From the NCBI GenBank assembly GCA_963820095.1, contig CAWFZA010000013.1, forward strand, positions 124,001-188,000: 64,000 nt of DNA. The letters are read 5' to 3'. The notes beneath the pieces are model-generated. The model was not told the DNA's origin. It was given only the letters and a program-made list of their open reading frames with translations, and searched no databases. This DNA is from Roseiarcus sp963820095 (GTDB lineage: Bacteria > Pseudomonadota > Alphaproteobacteria > Rhizobiales > Beijerinckiaceae). Made by a program: the position numbers and the translations under genes. Of the stretch, positions 35,266-44,520 are shown in pieces (the first letter of the stretch is position 1; every line of letters begins with the position of its first letter).

Positions 35266-35408
35266 GCGGACCTCTCGCTCGCAGCGGGATGCGCAAGATT
35301 GTGGCGGGAGAATTGAGCGAGCCTGAACTTTTGGCGGCGTAGACTGGGACATCTCCCGCCGACTCGCCGCAGACCCAAGCGACGATCAACCAGGCTGATG
35401 CTGACCCG

Positions 35409-35867
35409 ATGTCGACCTGGCGTAGCTCCGCGCAATGGCGCCCCCCGCGCTTTGGCTGGTTCGTCCCGACTGAGTTTCCGCCTTTTGTGGCGTGGCTTAC
35501 GCCTTTTGCGATGGGGGTGGTGGTGATCGCCGTGGACAGGATCATGGCGGGCGACATCGCCCCGTGGCCGGAGCGCTTCGACCAGATTGGGCTTTTCCGC
35601 GGCTTTTGGGCCGCCACGCTCGTCTATTCGCCGTTGTGGGGATTTCCCGCCATTGTGGCCGCCATTCCCGTGCGGGAGGCGCTGCTTAGCAACGGCTGGT
35701 TCGGTTGGGCGAGCGCGCTCGCCGGCGGGGCCGTCGCGGGCCTCGCGATCCCCATTTTTCTCGGGCGGGGATTGTGGCTCGACGGGCCGCTCTATGGCGC
35801 CGTCTATTTGTCGGTGCAATCCATCCTTTACAGCGCGATCTACCCCGCCAAGTTCGAAGTCTGGTGA
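35409..35867 (+). CDS. small integral membrane protein
   Basis: 152 residues with about four hydrophobic segments (FVAWLTPFAMGVVVIAVDRIM; FRGFWAATLVYSPLWGFPAIVAAI; WASALAGGAVAGLAIPIFL; PLYGAVYLSVQSILYSAI). No conserved domain is recognised. It starts at ATG 35409. It ends 32 bp before the convergent hisG stop. Confidence 0.6.
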   Translation: MSTWRSSAQWRPPRFGWFVPTEFPPFVAWLTPFAMGVVVIAVDRIMAGDIAPWPERFDQIGLFRGFWAATLVYSPLWGFPAIVAAIPVREALLSNGWFGWASALAGGAVAGLAIPIFLGRGLWLDGPLYGAVYLSVQSILYSAIYPAKFEVW

Positions 35868-35898
35868 TGGGGCGCGCGACGCTTCGCCTAACGTAAGC

Positions 35899-36906
35899 TC
35901 ACCGGCCGCCCGCTCCGATCCGCCTTTCGAGCGCATCATAGAGCGCATTGCGGGCGGCGAACGTCTGTTCGAGCGCTGCGACGCTCACTCGCTCGGCGCC
36001 CTCGGTCAGGAGCCAGCCGGCGAGCTCCGCGACCTTGTCGCGTGCGCAATGCAGCGCGACGAAACCCTGCGGATCGACGTCCATGCCGGTCGCCGAGACC
36101 GCGCCGAAGCGCTCGGCGGCCGCCTCGACCACGACATGCGCCGGGCCTGGCAGCCGCGCCCTGACCTCGCGCGATTTCCACGCTTCCTCGCTCGCCGCGA
36201 TCCGCGCGAGGATGGCGCGCGCGGCTTGTCTCGCATTGACCCCCCAGGGGGCGGTGAGCGACGCGATCAGCGTCGCTTGCGAGCGCAGGATGGTTCCATC
36301 GTCGAGGGGTTTGAGCGCATTGGCGGCGAGCGTCGCGCCGGTGGTGGTGATGTCGACGATGAGCTCCGCCGCGCCGGATGCGGGCGCGCCTTCGGTCGCG
36401 CCGAGACTTTCCACGATGCGGTAGTCGGCCACGCCATGCTCGGCGAAAAAGCGACGAGTCAGATTGACGTATTTCGTCGCCACCCGCATGCGCTCGCCGC
36501 GCCTGGCGCGATAGGCCGAGGCGACATCGTCGAGGTCGGCCATGGTGCGCACATCGATCCAGGCTTTTGGCGCCGCGACGACGACATTGGCGTGGCCGAA
36601 GCCGAGCGGGCTCAAAAGCTCGAACCGCTGCTCGACGTCGGGCGCCTTCTCGCGCAGCAGGTCCTCGCCGGCGACGCCGAAATGCGCGCTGCCCGCGGCG
36701 AGCTGGCCGACGATCTCGGCCGACGAAACATAGGCGACCTCAACGCCGGGGAGACCCGCGATGGCGCCACGGTAGTCGCGCGCGCCACGGCCTTGCACGA
36801 GCTCGAGCCCGGCGCGAGCGAAGAAGTCCGCCGCGGCCTCCTGCAGCCGGCCCTTGGAGGGGATCGCGAGGACGAATGGGCCTTCCGCGCCGTTGCCTCC
36901 GGCCAT
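35899..36906 (-). CDS. hisG: ATP phosphoribosyltransferase catalytic subunit
   Basis: 335 residues. HisG catalyses the first step of histidine synthesis, joining ATP and PRPP. LAIPSKGRLQEAA, FGVAGEDLL, ATKYVNLTRRFF and the PRPP loop ELIVDITTTGATLAAN are visible. The start ATG overlaps the hisZ stop by 4 nt, which marks a two-gene operon and suggests use of the HisZ regulatory subunit. A C-terminal extension (GMDVDPQGF onward) is present. Confidence 0.93.
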   Translation of the reverse strand: MAGGNGAEGPFVLAIPSKGRLQEAAADFFARAGLELVQGRGARDYRGAIAGLPGVEVAYVSSAEIVGQLAAGSAHFGVAGEDLLREKAPDVEQRFELLSPLGFGHANVVVAAPKAWIDVRTMADLDDVASAYRARRGERMRVATKYVNLTRRFFAEHGVADYRIVESLGATEGAPASGAAELIVDITTTGATLAANALKPLDDGTILRSQATLIASLTAPWGVNARQAARAILARIAASEEAWKSREVRARLPGPAHVVVEAAAERFGAVSATGMDVDPQGFVALHCARDKVAELAGWLLTEGAERVSVAALEQTFAARNALYDALERRIGAGGR

Positions 36907-38151
36907 CAGCGCTCTCCCCCGTTCACGAGACGGTCGAGATTGATCGCCGCGCCGACAGCGGGAATGTCCTCATTGGCCCCGAGGCGGCTGGCGAGCCCGT
37001 CGTAGCGCCCGCCTGCGAGCGCGGTCTTCGCGCCGGAGACACGGGGATCGTGGGCCTCGAACACGAAGCCGGTGTAATAGTCGAAATCGCGCACGAAGGC
37101 GGCGCTGAATCGGGTCGCCTCGATCGCGACGCCGCGGGCCGCGATGAAGCCGTTGCGGCGTTCGAACGCGTCCAGCGCCGCGCTCAACTCAAGGCCTGCA
37201 GAGCTGGCGAGCCGTCGAAGTTCGACCGCCGCCTGGTCGGGATCGCCGGAGATGCCTAAGAACGCGTCCAGCGCTACGCGCTTCTCCGATTCGATCGGCG
37301 GACCCGAGCGGAGCGAGGCCTGTTCCAGAAAGCGGTCGGCGATCTCGCTCGCGGTGCGCCCGCCGACCGCATCGATGCCGGCGATCGCGAGCAGATCCTC
37401 GACCAGCGCCTTGGCGCCTGCGTGATCGGCGCTCTCCAGCGCCGCCAGCACGCCGGGCTGGGCGAGCGCGCTCTGGCTCGGGCGCATCAGAATGGCGTCA
37501 AGGCTTAGCCCACGGGCGACGCCGCGGCGCAGGCGCCGGCGCCACGGCTCCGCGATTTTCAGCGAATCGAGCATGGCGTCGAACAGGCCGGCGTCGCCGA
37601 GCCGCGCCGCGAGCGCGCCGCCCCCCGCCGCTGTCGCCGCCTCCATGGCGAGCGAGAACACTTCCGCATCGGCCGCCTCGGCGTCACGGCGCCCAAAGCT
37701 CTCGAGCCCGGTCTGGGTCTGCTCGCCGCCCTGGCCCGCGCGAGCGCGAAAAACCGGGCCGAGATAGGAATATTCGGCGATCTTGCCGGCCTTGTCCGAA
37801 CTGAGATAGGCGCGACAGACCGGGATCGTATATTCGGGCCTGAGACACAGCTCCTCGCCCGTGGCGTCGGCGGTGAGGAATAGGCGGCGGCGAACCTCCT
37901 CGCCCGACATGTCGAGGAAAATCGCCGCCGGATGCAGGATCGGCGGCTCGGTGCGCTCGAAGCCCGCCGCAAGCAGGCAATCGAGCGCGCGTTCGCCCGC
38001 GGCCTCCGGCGCGTGGCCGGCAAGCTGGCGCCCGCGGCGCTTGGCCAGTTGGGTCGCCGCCCCCCGGCGCTTGGCCAGTTGGGTCGCCGCTCCGCGGCGC
38101 TTGGCCGGCAGAATCGGCGAAAATCGTTTCGGTCACCAGGATGGCCCTCAT
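36906..38151 (-). CDS. hisZ: ATP phosphoribosyltransferase regulatory subunit, 5' end frameshifted
   Basis: From ATG 37910 downward a 334-residue frame shows the HisZ/HisRS-like catalytic-fold motifs LCLRPEYTIPVCRAYL, YLGPVFRAR and ARGVAIEATRFSAAF, but lacks the first about 45 residues. These continue upstream in frame (ERALDCLLAAGFERTEPPILHPAAIFLD) with no start codon before a stop at 38133-38135. Another frame begins MRAILVTETIFADS at ATG 38151. A one-base shift in the GC-rich repeat region (38000-38132) would join them. HisZ activates HisG and senses histidine. Confidence 0.78.
38031..38106 (-). repeat. 30-nt tandem repeat (about 2.5 copies) within the hisZ 5' region
   Basis: A 30-nt unit starting TTGGCCAGTTGGGTCGCCGC occurs at 38041-38070 and 38071-38100, flanked by partial copies on both sides (CGGCGC on the left, TTGGCC on the right). 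Copies differ at two positions. The unit is a multiple of three, so copy number changes alone keep the frame. Confidence 0.85.
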
Positions 38152-38325
38152 GGGTCTTTGGTCCCCTTTAACAAAGCTGCACGGGACGCGCAGCCCCTAA
38201 CCTTGCCCCAAGGTGAACGCTTCGATGAGCGCCCGGTTGCCGCCGCAGCCCGGCCATGGTCGGATGACAAAGGGAGAGCTGCCGAATCACGCTTGGGGAA
38301 CAGCCTTGGGGCCATCTCGCCTGCA

Positions 38326-40713
38326 ATGAAGCCTGCTTCCGGATTGCGCTTGTTGCGCTGGGTCATTCTCGCCTTCGTCCTTGCCGGCCTCGGGCGCGCG
38401 GGCGCGCAGGAGACCCATCGGCTCGACCTCGAACAGACGCGAGCGGCGCTGACCGCCATTGAAACAGCGCTTCGGGACAAGAACCTCGACGACACGGGCT
38501 TGCAGAACCTGCGCGCCCAGAGCGACGCGCTCGCCCTCGCCTTGCAGGGAGCGATCGCTGAGCTGACCCCGCGCCTCGCGGACGCGGTGAAGCGCCTCGA
38601 CGAGCTCACGCCCAAATCGGGCCAACCGGCGCCGACGACGGACGTCGCCGCCAAGGAGCTCGAGAAGGAGAAGCAGAGGCACGACAGGCTCGACGCCAAC
38701 CTGCGCGCCGCGCGCGCCCTGTTGCTGGAAGCCAACGATCTCAGCACGCGCATCAGCGAGGCGCGGCGTCACTTGTTCGCGCAAAGAACATTCGCTCGAT
38801 CGTCCAGCCTTCTCAATCCGCAGCTTTGGTCCGCTGTCCGGCGCGAGTTCCCGGCAGACACCGAAATCGTCACCAGTCTGGTCGACAACTGGCTCGGCGC
38901 GATCGAGGGGCGGCTGACGCTCATCGAGAAAATTGGCATGGCGGCGATCGTGATCGTCCTCGCGCTCGCCGCCATTCCGCTCGGCTGGGTGACTCGTCGA
39001 TTCGTCTATCGCGATCCGGGCGAGACGGCGCCAAGCCGGTTGCGCCGTGCGCTGGCGGCGGCCTGGACATTTGCGATCTTCGCCTTGGCTCCGCTCGCCG
39101 GCTTGGGCGTGCTGGCCGGTGTGCTCAACTCCTTCAATCTCACCGATCGAAGCATTCAGGGCGTCATCAACTCGGCGTTCGCGGGGATTCGCGTCTTGAT
39201 CGCGGTCAACGCGCTGGGCCTCGGCCTGCTTTCGCCGCGGCGCGCCGACTGGCGGCTCGTTCCGATCAGCGACCGGACGGCGGGGATCCTTTATCGCCTC
39301 GCGATGACGCTGGCCGCGATCTGGGCGGTCGAGCGGGTGATCGAGCCCGTGGCCGACGCCGCGGCCTCGCTCAACATCGCGGTCGCCACACGGGGCGTCG
39401 GCGCGGTTTTCGCCGCGATCGCGATCGCCTATGCGCTGCGCCAACTGCGGGCGCAGCCAACCGGCGCGCAAGGATCGCCGCAAAACGAAGCCTGGGCGCC
39501 CCTCAGAACGCTCGGTTGGGCGGCCGCATTGGTCATTTTCCTGGCCGCGGTGATCGGCTACGTCGCCTTCGCCACGTTCCTGGTCGACCAGGCGATCTAC
39601 CTCAGCATTGTCGGCGCCGCCCTCTACATCGCCGACATCATCGTCCAGGATGGAGCCGAAGCGGTCTTAAGGCCCGACGGACCGATCGGTTCGCGCCTCG
39701 TGGCGATGGCGGGCCTGCGCCGGAACGGGCTCGCGCAGATCTGCGTCACCCTGCAAGGCCTAGCCCGCTTGGTGGTGGTGGTGCTCGCGTTCGCGGCGGT
39801 GCTGAAACCGTGGGGCGTGCAGTCGCAGGACATGTTCGGCGCGCTGCGTTCGGCCTATTTCGGCTTCTCGATCGGCGGCGTCACTCTGTCCTTGTCGTCG
39901 ATAATCGGCGCGGTGATCGTATTCGCCATCGCCGTCTTCTTCACCCGTCTGGTCCAGGATTGGCTCGGGTCGCGATTCTTGCCTCAGACGCGTCTCGACG
40001 CCGGCGCACGAAACTCGGTCCGGACGATTTTTGGCTATATCGGCGTCATCGTCGCGGCGCTCATGGCCGGCGCGCAAATCGGCCTCGACCTTCAGAAGAT
40101 CGCCTTGATCGCGGGCGGGCTGTCAGTCGGTATCGGCTTCGGCCTCCAGACGATCGCCAACAATTTCGTCTCCGGCCTCATCCTCCTGTGGGAGCGAACG
40201 ATCCGCGTCGGCGACTGGGTGGTGGTGGGATCGGAGCAGGGGTTCGTCCGCTCGATCAACGCCCGCGCGACCGAGATCGAGACCTTCGACCGCGGCAGCC
40301 TGATCGTGCCCAACTCGAACTTCGTCAGCGGCGTGGTGAAGAACTGGGTCCATAACGATCGCGTCGGACGCATCGTCGTCCCCATCAACATCACTTATGA
40401 AAGCGACGTCGATGAAGTGCGCGATCTCATGATCGCGGCGGCCAAGGCGCAGGATGAGGTGCTCGCCATTCCGGCCCCTTCGGTTTTGTTCGCCGAGTTT
40501 GGCGACTGGTCGATCAAGTTCAATCTGATCTGCTTCGTCGACGACATCGAGCGGGCGGAGCGCACGCGGAGCGACATCCATTTCGAGATTCTGCGCCGGA
40601 TGCGGGAGGCGGGCCTACGCATTGCGTATCCTGCCCCTCCGCCCGCGGACATCCCTTGGAGATTTGAGCCGGAGCCGAAGCCGGCGCCGCCGCCTGAGAC
40701 GCAGCGGAAATAG
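38326..40713 (+). CDS. large MscS-family mechanosensitive channel with DUF3772 region
   Basis: 795 residues. A signal peptide (ending near RAGAQ) leads to a periplasmic DUF3772-like helical region (about 30-190). About ten membrane helices follow, ending in the MscS pore and beta domain: GGLSVGIGFGLQTIANNFVSGLILLWERTIRVGDWV, VPNSNFVSGVVKNW. A Pro/Glu-rich cytoplasmic tail follows. It should release solutes upon hypo-osmotic shock. ATG 38326 is the only start directly before the signal sequence. Confidence 0.9.
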   Translation: MKPASGLRLLRWVILAFVLAGLGRAGAQETHRLDLEQTRAALTAIETALRDKNLDDTGLQNLRAQSDALALALQGAIAELTPRLADAVKRLDELTPKSGQPAPTTDVAAKELEKEKQRHDRLDANLRAARALLLEANDLSTRISEARRHLFAQRTFARSSSLLNPQLWSAVRREFPADTEIVTSLVDNWLGAIEGRLTLIEKIGMAAIVIVLALAAIPLGWVTRRFVYRDPGETAPSRLRRALAAAWTFAIFALAPLAGLGVLAGVLNSFNLTDRSIQGVINSAFAGIRVLIAVNALGLGLLSPRRADWRLVPISDRTAGILYRLAMTLAAIWAVERVIEPVADAAASLNIAVATRGVGAVFAAIAIAYALRQLRAQPTGAQGSPQNEAWAPLRTLGWAAALVIFLAAVIGYVAFATFLVDQAIYLSIVGAALYIADIIVQDGAEAVLRPDGPIGSRLVAMAGLRRNGLAQICVTLQGLARLVVVVLAFAAVLKPWGVQSQDMFGALRSAYFGFSIGGVTLSLSSIIGAVIVFAIAVFFTRLVQDWLGSRFLPQTRLDAGARNSVRTIFGYIGVIVAALMAGAQIGLDLQKIALIAGGLSVGIGFGLQTIANNFVSGLILLWERTIRVGDWVVVGSEQGFVRSINARATEIETFDRGSLIVPNSNFVSGVVKNWVHNDRVGRIVVPINITYESDVDEVRDLMIAAAKAQDEVLAIPAPSVLFAEFGDWSIKFNLICFVDDIERAERTRSDIHFEILRRMREAGLRIAYPAPPPADIPWRFEPEPKPAPPPETQRK

Positions 40714-40741
40714 GTCGCGCTGGTCGAAGGGCGCGCGTCTC

Positions 40742-41536
40742 TCACGGCATGGCGTTGATGGTCTCTGCGCCATGCTCGTTGAACCAGACGAGTCCGTCGC
40801 CGACCATCGCCGCGCCGTCTCCCGGCTTGACGAACAAATCGTGAGGCAGCGCCTGAGCAAGCGCCTTCAGCCAAGGCGGGGTGAAGATTTCACCCCAGCG
40901 CCGACTGAGCTCGGCCGCCGTCTTGACCTCGATGCTTCTCCCCTTGAGGTTCACTCTTAGCGGGAAGCCGACAAAGCGCGCCGCGCCCGCGCGGTCGCCG
41001 GCGAGAACGGCTTTGGTGAATCCCTGAACCTTGGCTTCGAACTCGGCGCCGCTTTGCGAGGTGATCTCGCGATACCATTCGCCGCTCGCGGGACATCCCG
41101 CGTCAAAGTCGCCGCTCAAGGCGACCGGGAAGCTGCGGCCGTCGGCCCCCTTCCAAACGCCGGCCATGCCCACGCTGTTTCGGAAGCTCAGCGGGGCGCT
41201 TCCGTTGCTGCCGTTGCCAACGAAATGGAGCGAGAAGACGCCGCCGGTCGGCTCCTTGAGGGCAATACCAGAGGCTGGGTCCGCGACGCCTTGGAGCGGG
41301 ATGTCGGCGAGATGGCTCTGATAGAAATAATGGCTGAGCGGGACGACCTTGCCGTCCTCAACGCAGAGCGTCATGCCGATCCGTTGGCCACCGAGCGTCC
41401 CGCGGTACGAGGATGCGTACGAGTCGCCCTGCGCATTGGCCACGCCGGCGTATGCCGCGAAGATCAGGGCTACCGCGACTGCTGAGCGGGGGGCCTGCGC
41501 CCGGCCGGCAAATCGCTCTCCTCGGCGACGTCCCAT
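40742..41536 (-). CDS. secreted protein of unknown function
   Basis: 264 residues with a basic leader and hydrophobic signal (AVAVALIFAAYAGVANAQ). The mature part contains YRGTLGGQRIGMTLCVEDGKV, a glycine-rich middle and a C-terminal segment FVGFPLRVN...IEVKTAAELSRRW resembling small alpha+beta domains attached to secreted proteins. Cysteine pairs are few. ATG 41536 is preferred; upstream starts add an Arg-rich leader. Convergent with the MscS gene. Confidence 0.65.
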   Translation of the reverse strand: MGRRRGERFAGRAQAPRSAVAVALIFAAYAGVANAQGDSYASSYRGTLGGQRIGMTLCVEDGKVVPLSHYFYQSHLADIPLQGVADPASGIALKEPTGGVFSLHFVGNGSNGSAPLSFRNSVGMAGVWKGADGRSFPVALSGDFDAGCPASGEWYREITSQSGAEFEAKVQGFTKAVLAGDRAGAARFVGFPLRVNLKGRSIEVKTAAELSRRWGEIFTPPWLKALAQALPHDLFVKPGDGAAMVGDGLVWFNEHGAETINAMP

Positions 41537-41579
41537 TCTTCGGTTCTTATTGACATGCGTTCGGCGTGTCGAGTGCGCC

Positions 41580-42434
41580 TCACCCGACCCGTCCCGCCTC
41601 CCAGCCAATGATCGCCTGCTTCCGCGCGAGGCCCCAGTGATAGCCGGTGAGCGCCCCTGAGCGTCCGAGCACGCGGTGACAGGGCACGACGAACGAGATC
41701 GGATTTTTGCCGACGGCTGCGCCGACGGCGCGCGCGGCCGTCGGCCTGCCGATCTTGCAAGCGATGTCGGAATAGGTGGTGGCGCGCCCCATCGGCACGC
41801 TGAGCAGCGTCTCCCACACGCGGAGCTCGAAATCCGTGCCGATCAGGACGACGCGCAACGGCGCGTCGGGCCGCCAGAGGGCGGGATCGAAGGCGCGGGC
41901 GGCATAAGGACCCGTCGCGCGCGCATCCTCGACCAGGCGCGCTCGCGGCCAGCGCCGCGCCATGTCGGCGAGCGCGGCACCGCGGTTTCCCTCGTCGACG
42001 AAACCGAGACCCGCCACGCCGCGGGGCGCAGCCACCACGATCGCCTCGCCGAAGGGCGAGGGATGGAAGCCGTAGGCGAGCTCGAGATCGTCGCGGCGAT
42101 AGTCGCCAGGCGTCAGCGCCTCGTGGGCGACGAACAGATCGTGCAGCCGGCTCGGACCGGACAGGCCGACATCATAGGCCGCGTCCAGAACGCTCGCCGA
42201 GTTGCGGAGGAGTTCGCGCGCCCGCTCGATGGTGCAAGCCTGCAGAAACGCCTTCGGCGTCAAACCCGCCCAGCGCTTGAAGACGTGCTGAAAGTGCGAG
42301 GGCGAAAGGCCGACATGTTCGGCGACGGCCTCGACCGAGGGCTGATCTCGATAGCGCTTGGAGATGAACTCGATCGCGTGCTTGACGGTGGCGTAATCCG
42401 CGCCGGCGGCTGGAGCAGTGGGAATGTCGAGCAT
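41580..42434 (-). CDS. ada: Ada-like protein: AraC helix-turn-helix fused to O6-alkylguanine-DNA alkyltransferase
   Basis: 284 residues. An AraC-type helix-turn-helix (about 20-110; VGLSPSHFQHVFKRWAGLTPKAF) precedes the MGMT domain with the acceptor cysteine in PCHRVLGRSGALTGYHWG. The N-terminal Ada zinc/phosphotriester domain is absent. It repairs O6-methylguanine and may regulate alkylation-response genes. Such shortened Ada proteins are common in Hyphomicrobiales. Confidence 0.92.
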   Translation of the reverse strand: MLDIPTAPAAGADYATVKHAIEFISKRYRDQPSVEAVAEHVGLSPSHFQHVFKRWAGLTPKAFLQACTIERARELLRNSASVLDAAYDVGLSGPSRLHDLFVAHEALTPGDYRRDDLELAYGFHPSPFGEAIVVAAPRGVAGLGFVDEGNRGAALADMARRWPRARLVEDARATGPYAARAFDPALWRPDAPLRVVLIGTDFELRVWETLLSVPMGRATTYSDIACKIGRPTAARAVGAAVGKNPISFVVPCHRVLGRSGALTGYHWGLARKQAIIGWEAGRVG

Positions 42435-42539
42435 GGCAGTCCTGTTTGGGCCCGCGCGCGCCTTATGAGCCGCGCCAGATCGACCTGCATACGCGTTCCT
42501 GCGATGCGGGCGCCACCCGAAAACGACGATTGCGCGCCT

Positions 42540-43103
42540 CTACTCGCGCGCTTCGTCGAGCCATCCGGTCGGCAGTCCGTCGATGCTCACCATGTTCTTC
42601 TCGCGCCGGTAAGCTTCGAGACCCTCTTCGCCCTTGGCGCGCGCCCAATTGTCGAGCGAGGGGCGCTCGCCGCGATAATCGAACAGCGGCGTTCCGTAGC
42701 CGCAGGAGGTCTGCACCAGGTCGACGTGGAGGCGAACGATCTGGCGTGCGCCGGATGGCTCCACCCCGCCAAAGGCGGTCCGCAGCAAGGCGCCGTAGGC
42801 CGGACTGTCGCGGCGCAGAACCTCGCCCTGCCCGTAAAGGCGGAGAATGTTCGGCGCCCCGTCGAAGGCGCAGAACATGATGGTGAGCCGGCCGTCCGCC
42901 TTGAGATGCGCGGCGGTCTCGTTGCCGCTGCCGGTGCGGTCGAGATAGGCGACCGTGCGCTCGTCGATGATCGCGAACGCGTCCGCGCCGCGCGGCGAGA
43001 TGTTCACGCGCGTGTTCGGCGCCGCGGAAGCGGCGAAGAAAATGCGCTGCCGTCCGATGAATTCGCGATGTTTCTCCGCGAGGCTTGGAAACCGATCACC
43101 CAT
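42540..43103 (-). CDS. pyridoxamine 5'-phosphate oxidase family (FMN-binding split barrel) protein
   Basis: 187 residues. HREFIGRQRIFFAASA, FAIIDERTVAYLDRTGSGNETAAHL and RLTIMFCAFDGAPNILRLYGQGEVL match PNPOx-like proteins. It likely binds FMN or F420/heme and reduces an unknown substrate; a true role in B6 synthesis is unlikely given the short length. Confidence 0.85.
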   Translation of the reverse strand: MGDRFPSLAEKHREFIGRQRIFFAASAAPNTRVNISPRGADAFAIIDERTVAYLDRTGSGNETAAHLKADGRLTIMFCAFDGAPNILRLYGQGEVLRRDSPAYGALLRTAFGGVEPSGARQIVRLHVDLVQTSCGYGTPLFDYRGERPSLDNWARAKGEEGLEAYRREKNMVSIDGLPTGWLDEARE

Positions 43104-43140
43104 TGCGACAACCTCTAGCAGCCCCTGCCGCAGTTCGACA

Positions 43141-43746
43141 TTACGCGATCTCCGTCATCTGGATCGACTCGCTGCCGATCTCAGTCGCTCTTCGAATCCA
43201 GTCTGCGCCGAAGTACTGAAAAGTCGAGAACGAACGATAGACGGCTTCGCGTTGCGCCGTGAATGCGTTGATCACGTCATCGACCTCGCCGATTCCGGCG
43301 ACAGCGCCGGCAGTCTGCGGTCCCCAAATGCCGTCGACGCCGATGTCGAGGGCGAACTGGAGAATTTCAGTCGCCTGTCTCGCTCCCATGTTGACCGATG
43401 AGTTGAAGAAGGACAGGTCCAAGCCAATTGGCAGCTGCGGACAGTACGGTTGCCAGTAGTCATCCAGATAGATCGCCTGACCATCGGATTGCGTTATCTG
43501 TTTTACATCTTGTTCGGGCTCGTGGAGCGAATTGCGATAGGCGTCATATTCGTTCTGGGTTATCCCGCACATCGTCGCCCCGCCGGGATCGTGGGGATCA
43601 TCAGAAAAATTCGCCGGGTTGCTCCAGTCCTTGGGGTAAGGACATTCCTGGGCCAGCGTGTAGGGCAAGCAAGCTTGGAACCTGGACGGGGGCGGCGTGA
43701 CAACCTTCGCTCGAGGCGATGCCCATGAGGGCGTTTTGAAAGGCAT
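43141..43746 (-). CDS. GH108-type endolysin (N-acetylmuramidase)
   Basis: 201 residues. Near the N-terminus LAQECPYPKDW...DPHDPGGATMCGIT carries the GH108 DPxDPGGxTxxGIT motif with the catalytic Glu just upstream. The C-terminal half (NSSVNMGARQATEILQFALDIGVDGIWGPQTAG) is a peptidoglycan-binding fold. ATG 43746 follows AGGAGA. No holin, spanin or other phage gene is adjacent, so it is an isolated phage-type lysis gene or a domesticated lysozyme. Confidence 0.8.
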   Translation of the reverse strand: MPFKTPSWASPRAKVVTPPPSRFQACLPYTLAQECPYPKDWSNPANFSDDPHDPGGATMCGITQNEYDAYRNSLHEPEQDVKQITQSDGQAIYLDDYWQPYCPQLPIGLDLSFFNSSVNMGARQATEILQFALDIGVDGIWGPQTAGAVAGIGEVDDVINAFTAQREAVYRSFSTFQYFGADWIRRATEIGSESIQMTEIA

Positions 43747-43805
43747 GGACCAATCTCCTATTGGTGATCTTATGCTGTCTTTTCTGTGTTCCGGCTTCCG
43801 CGGTT

Positions 43806-44504
43806 CTAAACCGGGGGCGGACCGGAGCGCGAATCGACGATGGCGTCCCAACCCCATTTGAGCAGCGGCAGCGCGTCGGAGGCGAAAACGCAAAAGTCTT
43901 CGGCTAGCGCGGGCGAGGCGATCAACGCCTCGGCGGCCGGACGGACGCAGACCATGCTCTTGAGCCGCACGGCGGAGGCTATCTCAGGATCACCAATCGC
44001 CTCGAAGCCGCGCGGCGCGCGCTTGAGCGAATCCTCCGCCGACAAAGAGAGGCCCACCTTCTTGAGCTTCGCCGTCATCGCCTTGAACGGCTTGGGGCTG
44101 CGCGCCGCTGCCGCTCGCAGGCGCGCAAGCTCATCGGATTGAGGCTGGTGGAACCCCGCGGCGAAGAAGCACTCCTCTGGCGACAAGTGGAAATAGAGAA
44201 GCCCGGCGCCGTCCTTGCCGCCGGACCGGGTCAGCACAGCGCCGGCATGGGTCTTGTAGGGGGCCTTGTTGGTGGAGAAGCGGACGTCGCGATGGATTCG
44301 GAACAACGAAGACTTGCGATCGCCCTTGATCGGGATTTTCGCTTTTCGCAGGCGCTCGGCCACATCCTCGACCAAGTCGCCCATCGGCCCTTTGACCGCG
44401 CTTTCGTAAGTCTCGCGGTTGGCCTCGAACCATTCCCGGCTCTGATGGAACTTGAGCGCCTTGAAGAATGGCAGCGCCTTCGGGCCGAAGCCTGCGAACC
44501 CCAT
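43806..44504 (-). CDS. DUF2461 (TIGR02453) family protein
   Basis: 232 residues with FFKALKFHQSREWFEANRETYE at the N-terminus, SLFRIHRDVRFSTNKAPYKTHAGA in the middle and LYFHLSPEECFFAAGFHQPQSDEL. These are the signature segments of the DUF2461 family, whose function is unknown. It lies between the endolysin and pncB on the same strand. Confidence 0.87.
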   Translation of the reverse strand: MGFAGFGPKALPFFKALKFHQSREWFEANRETYESAVKGPMGDLVEDVAERLRKAKIPIKGDRKSSLFRIHRDVRFSTNKAPYKTHAGAVLTRSGGKDGAGLLYFHLSPEECFFAAGFHQPQSDELARLRAAAARSPKPFKAMTAKLKKVGLSLSAEDSLKRAPRGFEAIGDPEIASAVRLKSMVCVRPAAEALIASPALAEDFCVFASDALPLLKWGWDAIVDSRSGPPPV

Positions 44505-44520
44505 TGATCCCCCGGTCGGC

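Noticed and set aside
38031..38106. CRISPR array
   Set aside because: Contiguous tandem repeats of 30 nt with no spacers and only about 2.5 copies, inside a coding region.
37861..38325. N-terminal extension of the MscS protein to residue 950
   Set aside because: The extra frame overlaps hisZ antisense. A signal peptide begins at ATG 38326.
41676..43118. 480-residue plus-strand frame opposite the Ada-like and PNPOx genes
   Set aside because: Arg/Gly-rich antisense frame without domains. The minus-strand genes have diagnostic motifs.
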